Below, one piece after another: positions 1 through 6,091 of a stretch of 6,091 nucleotides of DNA. The DNA is taken from assembly GCA_967755175.1 (NCBI GenBank), contig CBRAFO010000169.1:1-6091 (forward strand), read 5' to 3'. The notes under the pieces are model-generated. The model had not been told where the DNA came from. It saw only the letters and a list, made by a program, of their open reading frames with translations, and did no database searches. Position 1 is the stretch's first letter; every line of letters starts with the position of its first letter. The translations under genes and the position numbers were made by a program. The DNA comes from Rariglobus sp967755175 (GTDB taxonomy: Bacteria > Verrucomicrobiota > Verrucomicrobiia > Opitutales > Opitutaceae).

Positions 1-12
1 TTGAGCTACGGA

Positions 13-37
13 ATCGCCTGCAAGCAGGCTCCTACAT
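13..37 (-). repeat. REP-like palindrome with GTAGG head, 3' of hemL
   Basis: Read on the minus strand, this element is an ATGTAGGAGC head followed by a 6-bp stem, GCCTGC-TT-GCAGGC (plus positions 16-21 and 24-29). The conserved GTAG tetranucleotide next to a short GC-rich hairpin is the established hallmark of REP elements mobilised by RAYT (Y1 REP) transposases. The flank CGAAATGTAGG is shared with the copy near 3392-3402, so the two are related. It starts 16 bases past the hemL stop codon. It has no run of U after the stem, so it is not a canonical intrinsic terminator, although it could protect the 3' end of the hemL mRNA. An inverted partner, if any, lies outside the window. Confidence 0.7.
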
Positions 38-53
38 TTCGGAAGGAAACCCG

Positions 54-1337
<1,284 letters not shown>

Positions 1338-1347
1338 GGCGGAGTTT

Positions 1348-1468
1348 TTAACCACTAATGAACACTAAAGGGCACTAGTTGCGGAAAATCCATGGTCCAT
1401 TCCTTTATTCACTTCAAAGCAGGCCGTGTAGTTCGAATCAGTGTCTATGAGTGTTCATTAGTGGTTAA
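1348..1468. repeat. inverted repeat of phased 10-bp CACTA units
   Basis: A perfect 19-bp inverted repeat has arms at 1348-1366 and 1450-1468, separated by 83 bases. Each arm is the outer part of a 10-bp periodic array. CACTA occurs at 1353, 1363 and 1373 on the left, and YAGTG (its complement form) at 1439, 1449 and 1459 on the right. The second and third units are degenerate relative to each other, yet their phase is kept exactly in both arms. The element fills most of the divergent region between hemL and the VTT gene and reaches to within 10 bases of the hemL ATG. Intergenic repeats of this accAC-TAATg type are, as far as I recall, scattered in several environmental bacterial genomes. Their function is unknown to me. 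The 83-base middle shows no gene. Confidence 0.8.
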
Positions 1469-1566
1469 TCATTCCGGTATTCGTCGAGAGGTTTATCTCG
1501 GTAGTCAGTTGAATCGTCGGGTTGCGCCGGGAGGTGCCATCCGTTCATCGTCGCGTCCGCAAAATC

Positions 1567-2262
1567 ATGGATGCTCGCAAAAAACGACTACTGTTGATCC
1601 TCGCTTGTCTGACGCTGCTCGGCGGCGCGCTCGGGTATATCGCGCTCCACTTGGGCATAGGCGAACAAGTGAATCGTTGCCTGGCTTGGGTGCGTGCCGA
1701 GGGCGCGGCTGTGTATTTCGTCGCCATGGCCGTGCTGCCGCTTTTCGGGTTTCCGCTGTTCGCGTTCGTCATGTCGGCCGGCCCTGTCTTCGCACCCACC
1801 TTGGGGGCGGGCGTGGTGATCGCGTGTGGCGTGGCCGCGCTGGCGTTTAACGTGTCGGTTTCCTACTGGTTCGCGGCGTTCGCGCTGCGGCCGTGGATGG
1901 AGCGGGTGATTACGTGGATGGGCTACAAGGTTCCGCAGCTGCCGGAGGGCAAGAGCCTGGAACTCACGTTGCTGCTGCGCATCGTGCCGGGTGTGCCGTT
2001 CTTTCTGCAAAATTATCTGCTCGGTCTGGCGCGGGTGCGGTTCGGCATCTACATGCTCGTGTCGATGGTGGTGCCGACCTCCTACCTGATGATCGCGGTC
2101 CTCGCGGGCGACGCGCTGGCGCAGGGCGATAAACGCAAGCTCGCGATCGCCGGCGTGCTCTTCGCCGTGGTCGGGTTCGGCGTTTATCTGCTGCGCAAAC
2201 GTCTCGCCGCGAAGCGAACGCTGGGTGCCGTGGAAAAGTCCGTCCGGACTGAGGCGCTCTGA
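1567..2262 (+). CDS. TVP38/TMEM64 (VTT/DedA-like) family integral membrane protein
   Basis: This 231-residue inner-membrane protein is of the SNARE-associated/VTT domain family. Relatives include the DedA proteins and eukaryotic TMEM64, TMEM41B and VMP1, some of which act as lipid scramblases or lipid carriers. After a basic N-terminus (MDARKKR), hydrophobic segments lie at about 7-29, 48-76 (FGFPLFAFVMSAGPVF, which looks like a re-entrant, glycine/proline-bearing segment), 81-105, 132-153, 159-181 and 192-209, followed by a basic tail RKRLAAKR. The signature is LLLRIVPGVPFFLQNYLLGL with R138, P141, P144, N149 and G153, matching the conserved Arg/Pro motif of the superfamily. The ATG at 1567 is preferred. 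A TTG at 1522 would add 15 polar residues, and a GGGAGG at 1529-1534 is too far from the ATG to serve it. The chorismatase gene follows on the same strand after 136 bases. The precise substrate cannot be read from sequence. Confidence 0.85.
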   Translation: MDARKKRLLLILACLTLLGGALGYIALHLGIGEQVNRCLAWVRAEGAAVYFVAMAVLPLFGFPLFAFVMSAGPVFAPTLGAGVVIACGVAALAFNVSVSYWFAAFALRPWMERVITWMGYKVPQLPEGKSLELTLLLRIVPGVPFFLQNYLLGLARVRFGIYMLVSMVVPTSYLMIAVLAGDALAQGDKRKLAIAGVLFAVVGFGVYLLRKRLAAKRTLGAVEKSVRTEAL

Positions 2263-2277
2263 AGCGCTCCGCCCGCA

Positions 2278-2353
2278 GTAGGCCGCCAGCTCGCGGGCGC
2301 GGCGTGTTATGGCGGGGCCGGAAGCCGGAGCGCGAGCAAGCACGCGGCCTACG
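2278..2353. repeat. inverted pair of GTAGGCCGC palindromes (REPIN-like)
   Basis: GTAGGCCGC at 2278-2286 is repeated in exact inverted orientation at 2344-2352, separated by 57 bases. Inside the pair, each copy continues into a GC-rich, partly self-complementary segment. On the left, GCCGC at 2282-2286 can pair with GCGGC at 2299-2303. On the right, read on the minus strand, the head continues as GTGCTTGCTCGCG. Two GTAG-headed palindromes facing each other are the usual form of a REP doublet, or REPIN. It fills the 136-base gap between the VTT gene and the chorismatase gene, so it could affect read-through or mRNA stability between them. The internal stems are weaker than in the doublet at 3396-3480. 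Confidence 0.6.
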
Positions 2354-2385
2354 TCACAGCAGGGATTCGTTTTAACTTGAAGCAC

Positions 2386-2390
2386 GGGAG
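2386..2390 (+). promoter_or_regulatory. likely ribosome binding site for the chorismatase gene
   Basis: GGGAG lies 8 bases before the GTG at 2399. This spacing favours GTG 2399 over TTG 2402 or ATG 2414. It is the only Shine-Dalgarno-like sequence in the window placed at a useful distance from a start codon; the other four genes show none, so the signal should be taken with caution. Confidence 0.45.
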
Positions 2391-2398
2391 TCGCCTTC

Positions 2399-3358
2399 GT
2401 GTTGTCGCTCGTCATGTCGCCCATCGACCTCCAAAAAACCCGGTCAGCTCGCACCGGTTTTGTCGTGAAGTTTGGCGACCGCGCGGGCGAACTCGGAGCG
2501 CTGCATCTGCCGATTCCCGTGTTGGGCGGAGTGGCGGAGGAACTGATTTTTGACGGGCTCAACGAGCTGCCTTCGCGCGAGGGATTTCGTCTTTTTGAAC
2601 GCGATGGGCTGCTCATCGGCGCGATCGACGTGGCGGCGGACGTCGATCTGGCCGGGCAAACGCATCAGCTGTATCGCCGTCTGTTGCGCCTCGCGGATGG
2701 ACGCCGGTTGGCGCGCGTCTGGAATTACGTGCCGCGCATCAACGAGCCGGATGCGACCGGGCTGGAAAACTATCGCGCGTTTTGTCGCGGGCGTTCGCTC
2801 GCGTTCGAGGAAAACCTCGGCGCCGTTTATCACGGGCATCTGCCGGCGGCCTCGGCCGTGGGCGGCGTGGACGGGCGGTTGTCGGTGATCTTTGCGGCGA
2901 CGCGCACCGTGCCGCTCCACGTGGAAAATCCCGATCAGGTGCCGGCGTATGAATATCCGCCGGAGCATGGCCCGCGCGCCCCGAGTTTCGCTCGCGCCAC
3001 GCGCGTGGACGAAGCGGGACGCCGGCATGTGTTCATCTCGGGCACCGCGGCTATCAAGGGGCACGCGACCATGGCGGTAGGCGACCTCGCCGGCCAGATC
3101 GCCTGCATGCTGGATAACTTGCGCATCCTTTCGCTCGGCTGCGGTCTGGGCGAACGTCTCGGCGCGGGCTCGGGCACCGGGACCGGTTGGACGCGGCACT
3201 TTAAAATCTATCTACGGCACGCATCGGATTACGCGAAGGCGGAGGCGTTGTTGAACGGCGCGCTCTATGCGGAGGGCGATCGCGTCACGTGGTTGCTCGC
3301 AGACATCTGCCGCGAGGCACTCTTAATTGAAGCCGAGGCGACGCTGGTGGCCGTCTAG
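2399..3358 (+). CDS. chorismatase of the FkbO/Hyg5/XanB2 family
   Basis: Chorismatases remove pyruvate from chorismate. FkbO-type enzymes give a dihydroxycyclohexadiene carboxylate, Hyg5-type give 3-hydroxybenzoate, and XanB2-type give 3- and 4-hydroxybenzoate. The protein has 319 residues from GTG 2399, or 314 from the ATG at 2414. Recognisable blocks are LYRRLLRLADGRRLARVWNY at 91-110 with VPRINEPDATGLENYRAFC after it, FARATRV at 197-203, HVFISGTAAIKGHAT at 210-224, DLAGQIACMLDNLRIL at 229-244, FKIYLRHASDYAKAEALL at 268-285 and ADICREALLIEAEATL at 301-316. The second half resembles the RidA/YjgF fold, as known for this family, which is often labelled 'pteridine-dependent deoxygenase-like'. 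C304 and E311 are seven apart, like the Cys and catalytic Glu I recall for Hyg5; the SGTA loop carries alanines (A217, A218) where product type is reportedly set. The subtype is therefore open. No pigment or polyketide genes are adjacent. The family call is strong and the product uncertain. Confidence 0.9.
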   Translation: MLSLVMSPIDLQKTRSARTGFVVKFGDRAGELGALHLPIPVLGGVAEELIFDGLNELPSREGFRLFERDGLLIGAIDVAADVDLAGQTHQLYRRLLRLADGRRLARVWNYVPRINEPDATGLENYRAFCRGRSLAFEENLGAVYHGHLPAASAVGGVDGRLSVIFAATRTVPLHVENPDQVPAYEYPPEHGPRAPSFARATRVDEAGRRHVFISGTAAIKGHATMAVGDLAGQIACMLDNLRILSLGCGLGERLGAGSGTGTGWTRHFKIYLRHASDYAKAEALLNGALYAEGDRVTWLLADICREALLIEAEATLVAV

Positions 3359-3395
3359 AGCATTTCAAATAAAGCCATAGCCGTAGTGCTTCGAA

Positions 3396-3480
3396 ATGTA
3401 GGGGCTTCGCTTGCGAAGCCCGGATTGAAGTTCGGGTGACTTTCCTGCTAGCGCGGGCGTCGCGAGCGACGCCCCTACAT
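3396..3480. repeat. REPIN-like doublet, GTAGGGGC subfamily
   Basis: Two 26-base palindromic elements face each other: 3396-3421 on the plus strand and 3455-3480 on the minus strand, with a 33-base spacer. Each begins ATGTAGGGGC and forms a perfect 9-bp stem with a 2-base loop (3402-3410 with 3413-3421; 3455-3463 with 3466-3474). The two copies agree at 23 of 26 positions. Two of the three differences are a compensated base-pair swap in the stem (T-A in one copy, G-C in the other) and the third lies in the loop. The GTAG head fits the recognition tetranucleotide of RAYT transposases. The doublet lies between convergent genes, where it may also slow read-through in both directions. Confidence 0.85.
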
Positions 3481-3492
3481 CACTCGTAAAGT

Positions 3493-3573
3493 AAAGTAGA
3501 CGCGGCAGCTTGCCGCGTTGGGTTGGGTAGTGAGTTGGTTTTCGGAAACGCGGCGGGCCGTCGCGTCTACTTT
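3493..3573. repeat. REPIN-like doublet, GTAGACGCG subfamily
   Basis: A second inverted pair follows the first after 12 bases. The left copy at 3493-3518 (plus strand) begins AAAGTAGACGCG and forms an 8-bp stem, ACGCGGCA with TGCCGCGT, around a 3-base loop. The right copy at 3548-3573 (minus strand) begins with the same 12 bases and agrees at 22 of 26 positions, with a less perfect stem. The spacer is 29 bases. The right copy ends 2 bases before the amidohydrolase stop codon. The head GTAGAC differs from the neighbouring GTAGGGGC family, but the architecture is the same. Confidence 0.8.
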
Positions 3574-3575
3574 GG

Positions 3576-4793
3576 TTACCAGCGCGGGTCACGCCAGAGT
3601 TCGCGGCCGTGGCGGTAGGTCGCGAGCACATCGGCGGGGGTCACTCGCGTGAGCACGCTGGCGACGACGTGGCGCGTGGCGCGCAGGTGCGGCGCGTTGA
3701 AGTCGAGCACCGCGAAATCGGCGGGCAAGCCGCGTTCCAAATAACCGTAGTGATCTCCGCCGAGGAGCGGGCGGATGTTGGTCGTCGCCATCTTCAAGAT
3801 CGCCGCGGGATCAGGCGTGACCGCGTCGCCGGACTGCGACTTGGCCAGCTTGTAGGTGAAGTCGAGTTCGGCCAGGAGCGACGGCGAGTTGAGCATGCCG
3901 TTGTCGGTGCCGAGGAGGAGATTCGCGCCAGCCCGAAGCAGCGCGGCCACCGGCGGAAGCGGCAGGCCGAGGTTGGCGTTGGCTCGCGGGTTGACCGCGG
4001 CGGTTTTCCCGCTGCGCACGAGCAATGCGATTTCGTGGGCGTTGGCCACGGTGAGGTGGACGATGAGATCGGCGTCGTAAACTTCGATGGCGCGAATGAG
4101 GTCGCCGCGTCCTGTGATCGCGAGAGAACGGTCGCGGTAGCCGGCGCTTTCGAGGCAATGGATGGCGCGCAGTTTGCCGGCGGCGGAAGTGGTCGCGCGG
4201 ATCTCGCGCCACGCCGCATCGGTGAGGTCGTTCATCGTGCTCTCGGAAAATCCATCGGCCACCGCGAGCATGGCGGCGAGTTCTTCACGGGCCGAGGCGG
4301 GCAACGGCGCGAGGTTGACGTCGAGTTCGGTGGCGGTGAACGGCGGGGTGTCGAACTGGTTGAGGATGACCGACTCGACTCCAGTGATGTCGGACGCTTG
4401 GCGGAGGAGGCGGGCGCCGTGGGCGCCTTGCTCGCGGAAGTCGAGGTGGCCGATGGTGCCGGTGCGGGCCATGTAACGCAGGTGGCCGACAAGGTGCGGC
4501 AGATGCGTCTCGGCGGTGAGCTTGGCGAGTTCGCGGTATTTGTAGCCAGCGGGACGGAAGAAGCCCTCTTCGAGCGTGAGGCCGGTCGCGCCATCGGGCA
4601 GGGCGCTGTCGCCCATATGCGTGTGGCCGTTGTAGAGCCCGGGGATGATGACAAGGCCACCGGAGTCGAGCTGGGCGCACGGCTCACCGAGTTCGAGGGC
4701 GGTGATGGTGTCGTGTTCCCACGCGAAGCGGCGGCAGCGATGCGGCACGAGATCGGGGCCGTGCAGGAGGATGCAATCGCGGAGGTCGGGCAT
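3576..4793 (-). CDS. metal-dependent amidohydrolase, cytosine deaminase/ATZ-TRZ-like
   Basis: This cytoplasmic hydrolase of the amidohydrolase superfamily has 405 residues, a normal length for the deaminase/chlorohydrolase branch. Metal and catalytic motifs appear in order: PGLYNGHTHMGD with H57 and H59; RAIHCLES with H212 and E215 (the HxxE pattern of the ATZ/TRZ and cytosine-deaminase-like group); LIVHLTVANAHEI with H246 and H253; and LLLGTDNGM with metal ligand D297. N-terminal (about 1-50) and C-terminal (about 355-405, GLPADFAVLDF...) strands form the small composite beta domain typical of the superfamily. There is no signal peptide. The ATG at 4793 is fixed by an in-frame stop at 4812-4814 on the minus strand; no good ribosome binding site is seen. 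It lies 135 bases downstream of the SIS gene on the same strand, so co-transcription is plausible. The substrate is unknown; deamination of an aminated heterocycle or amide hydrolysis are equally possible. Confidence 0.87.
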   Translation of the reverse strand: MPDLRDCILLHGPDLVPHRCRRFAWEHDTITALELGEPCAQLDSGGLVIIPGLYNGHTHMGDSALPDGATGLTLEEGFFRPAGYKYRELAKLTAETHLPHLVGHLRYMARTGTIGHLDFREQGAHGARLLRQASDITGVESVILNQFDTPPFTATELDVNLAPLPASAREELAAMLAVADGFSESTMNDLTDAAWREIRATTSAAGKLRAIHCLESAGYRDRSLAITGRGDLIRAIEVYDADLIVHLTVANAHEIALLVRSGKTAAVNPRANANLGLPLPPVAALLRAGANLLLGTDNGMLNSPSLLAELDFTYKLAKSQSGDAVTPDPAAILKMATTNIRPLLGGDHYGYLERGLPADFAVLDFNAPHLRATRHVVASVLTRVTPADVLATYRHGRELWRDPRW

Positions 4794-4851
4794 GGTGCGG
4801 TTTGGACGGAGCTATAGCTGTTTCGCTCTTGGTAAATAGGCGCGATCCATT

Positions 4852-4920
4852 TGGCCACAAAAGGCAGAGAAGACGCAAAAGCCGGATTTCATTTTGTGCC
4901 TTCTGTGCCTTTTGTGGCCA
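4852..4920. repeat. hairpin of phased 9-bp CACAAAAGG units
   Basis: Two 29-base arms, 4852-4880 and 4892-4920, are inverted with 26 of 29 matches and an 11-base loop; the outer 15 bases match perfectly. Each arm consists of three 9-bp units. On the left these are CCACAAAAG, GCAGAGAAG and ACGCAAAAG. On the complement of the right arm they are CCACAAAAG, GCACAGAAG and GCACAAAAT. It fills about half of the gap between the SIS gene and the amidohydrolase gene and starts 8 bases after the SIS stop codon. Downstream of the hairpin in the direction of transcription there is no U tract, so it is not a classical intrinsic terminator, but it would be a strong RNA hairpin between two possibly co-transcribed genes. 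Confidence 0.85.
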
Positions 4921-4928
4921 TGCCCGTT

Positions 4929-6014
4929 TTAGGCATCGGGGCAGAAGCCGTAGAGGAGGTCGTCGCGGCCCTTGCCGGGCCAGTTCACCTGGTCGATGTG
5001 GAGGTGCTTCATCACATCGAAGACCAAGGCGTTGAGCGCGGCTTCGAAACCGAAAATCGAATACAGTGGGGCCGCGTCCACGCGAATGACGAACGCGCCG
5101 AGTCCGGCGTCGCGCAGCATGCGCACGCTGCGTCCGACCAGCTCGGCTTCGATGGCGGAGCCACCTTGCAGGATGATCACGGGTTTGGGGTGCGCGTTCA
5201 TTTGCTGAAACGGCCCGTGGGCAAACTGCAGGAAGTCGCTGATCGGCGGACAGGGCCAGAAGACGCCTTCCATGAATTTGCACGCGAGGTTTTGCGCGAA
5301 GTCCGAGATGGGTGCGGCGGTGACGAGGTTGAAGCCTTGGGAGAACGCGCTGGGCAGACGGATCATGGCGTCGCGCAACTCGTCGGTCGGGCGCGAGTCG
5401 AGGAGCGGCAGGATCGTGGCGGCGTCAGGCTGCGGGAAACGGCAGCCGGCGAAGTGAGCGGTGAATTGCAGGCAGGCGAGGTAGCCGGCGAGCGGTCCGA
5501 CGAAACGGATGAGCGTGGTGTATTCTTCGGCGAGGGGAAACTCGATGAGGTCTCCGCCTTCATCGATGATGCGCTGGAGCAGATCGGCGCGGGCCTGTTT
5601 GCCGGCGGCGCGCGCAGCGGCGGGCGTGGTCGCGGTGAACAGCACGCAGTGGGCAAAGTCCCCGCGGCGGTTGAGGGCGATCTGGGCGTTGGGCGAGACG
5701 CCTTGGGAAAAGACGACGAGGGTTTTGTCAGTGAAGGCATCGCGGTCGGCGACCGTGAACCCGGAGAGCGGGAGGTAAGCGGCGGCGCGATCGGTGTAGA
5801 GGTTGAGCAACATCGCGAGGTAGCGCGCATGCGCCTCGGAGCTGCCGGTGCCGGTGATGAGAAAACGGCGTGAGCCGAGCGTGGCCGGTCTCGGGGTGGG
5901 CGGCGGGGTGGCCAGCATCCCGGCGAGCACGGAGGGAATGCAGGCAAGGCGTCGGGCGAGCAGATCGTGACCGAGGGGATCGGCGGGGGCAGAGGGCGCG
6001 GGTGCGGGGGGCAT
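4929..6014 (-). CDS. SIS-domain protein, GlmS isomerase-domain-like
   Basis: This is a probable phosphosugar-binding isomerase or deaminase-type protein, 361 residues from ATG 6014 (a TTG at 6026 would add MTLF). Two SIS domains are suggested, as in the isomerase half of glucosamine-6-phosphate synthase, but there is no glutaminase domain. The first (about 50-190) has the phosphate-loop motif FLITGTGSSEAHA at 51-63 and LVVFSQGVSPNA at 99-110, equivalent to the SQSGET block. The second (about 228-345) has LACKFMEGVFWPCPP then FLQFAHGP, with E249 and H266 aligning by spacing with the ring-opening Glu and His of GlmS. The C-terminal DQVNWPGK places K348 where GlmS has its catalytic lysine. The N-terminus is proline/alanine-rich. 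Two 9-bp repeat units lie just upstream and the amidohydrolase gene follows downstream, probably in one unit. The SIS assignment is firm; the reaction and substrate are inferred only loosely. Confidence 0.8.
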   Translation of the reverse strand: MPPAPAPSAPADPLGHDLLARRLACIPSVLAGMLATPPPTPRPATLGSRRFLITGTGSSEAHARYLAMLLNLYTDRAAAYLPLSGFTVADRDAFTDKTLVVFSQGVSPNAQIALNRRGDFAHCVLFTATTPAAARAAGKQARADLLQRIIDEGGDLIEFPLAEEYTTLIRFVGPLAGYLACLQFTAHFAGCRFPQPDAATILPLLDSRPTDELRDAMIRLPSAFSQGFNLVTAAPISDFAQNLACKFMEGVFWPCPPISDFLQFAHGPFQQMNAHPKPVIILQGGSAIEAELVGRSVRMLRDAGLGAFVIRVDAAPLYSIFGFEAALNALVFDVMKHLHIDQVNWPGKGRDDLLYGFCPDA

Positions 6015-6041
6015 GAAGAGGGTCAACCGTCGGGGTTATCG

Positions 6042-6059
6042 CCACAAAAAGCACAAAAG
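6042..6059. repeat. two 9-bp units of the CACAAAAGG repeat family
   Basis: CCACAAAAA and GCACAAAAG sit in tandem and match the units of the hairpin at 4852-4920, including the leading GCCACAAAA. They lie 27 bases upstream of the SIS gene ATG. No inverted partner is visible before the window ends at 6091, so this may be one arm of an element continuing to the right or a decayed copy. With the 4852-4920 hairpin it brackets the SIS gene. Confidence 0.6.
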
Positions 6060-6091
6060 CGCCGGGGAGCGAAGGAGTATCTCCCGCGCGC

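Noticed and set aside
1392..1850. Plus-strand open frame of 152 codons beginning in the 10-bp repeat spacer
   Set aside because: It overlaps the VTT gene in another frame, becomes arginine-rich where it does, and has no family resemblance.
1588..2616. Minus-strand open frame of 342 codons across the VTT gene, the gap and the chorismatase start
   Set aside because: It runs through two plus-strand genes and a REP doublet, is rich in Arg/His/Gln/Pro, and shows no domain. Its continuity is a GC-content artefact.
3361..3398. Small inverted match CATTTC/GAAATG after the chorismatase stop
   Set aside because: Six bases over a 26-base loop is within chance expectation, and the right half belongs to the conserved flank of the REP copy.
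3396..3573. Short CRISPR-like array, because four palindromic repeats of about 26 bases are spaced by 12 to 33 bases
   Set aside because: The repeats belong to two sequence families, alternate in orientation, have unequal short spacers and no cas genes nearby. REP doublets explain them better.
3609..4817. Plus-strand open frame of 402 codons opposite the amidohydrolase
   Set aside because: The minus-strand frame has all amidohydrolase metal motifs. The opposite frame is low-complexity Gly/Arg/Ala/Val/Glu text with no motif.
4852..4920. Reading the strong hairpin after the SIS gene as an intrinsic terminator
   Set aside because: No U-rich tract follows the stem in the direction of transcription, and the internal 9-bp periodicity marks it as a repeat element. 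A termination or processing effect remains possible but is not shown.
4851..5873. Plus-strand open frame of 340 codons opposite the SIS gene, starting in the hairpin
   Set aside because: It is a shadow of the SIS coding frame with biased composition, and its first codons read through the 9-bp repeat.

Overview
The window looks like a chromosomal segment from a high-GC bacterium, most likely a member of the Verrucomicrobiota near the Opitutaceae. That placement is an inference from protein style, weak Shine-Dalgarno signals and the type of intergenic repeats; nothing here is decisive (no rRNA, no marker phylogeny). Five complete protein genes are visible. No tRNA, rRNA, CRISPR array, transposase or phage gene was seen.

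Layout, left to right. A REP-like palindrome (13-37) lies just beyond the 3' end of hemL (minus strand, 54-1337), which encodes glutamate-1-semialdehyde aminomutase. A divergent intergenic region (1338-1566) carries an inverted repeat made of phased 10-bp units. Two plus-strand genes follow: a TVP38/TMEM64 (VTT/DedA-like) membrane protein (1567-2262) and a chorismatase of the FkbO/Hyg5/XanB2 family (2399-3358). The gap between them holds an inverted pair of GTAGGCCGC palindromes. The convergent gap 3359-3575 is almost filled by two inverted REP doublets (REPIN-like) of two sequence subfamilies. Two minus-strand genes follow: a cytosine-deaminase/ATZ-like amidohydrolase (3576-4793) and, upstream of it, a SIS-domain sugar-isomerase-like protein (4929-6014). 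A near-perfect hairpin of 9-bp units separates these two, and two more units of that type lie upstream of the SIS gene.

How the genes relate. hemL belongs to the C5 pathway of tetrapyrrole synthesis. The chorismatase diverts chorismate to a hydroxybenzoate or a dihydroxycyclohexadiene carboxylate, probably for a secondary product such as an aryl polyene-type pigment whose other genes are not here. The amidohydrolase and SIS protein probably form a small transcription unit acting on an amino or sugar-phosphate compound that cannot be named from sequence. The VTT protein is a general membrane protein, probably a lipid scramblase-like or transport protein. I see no single new multi-gene system. 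The most unusual aspect is that every complete gene boundary is occupied by a structured repeat, in at least three GTAG-headed palindrome variants and two short-period inverted families.
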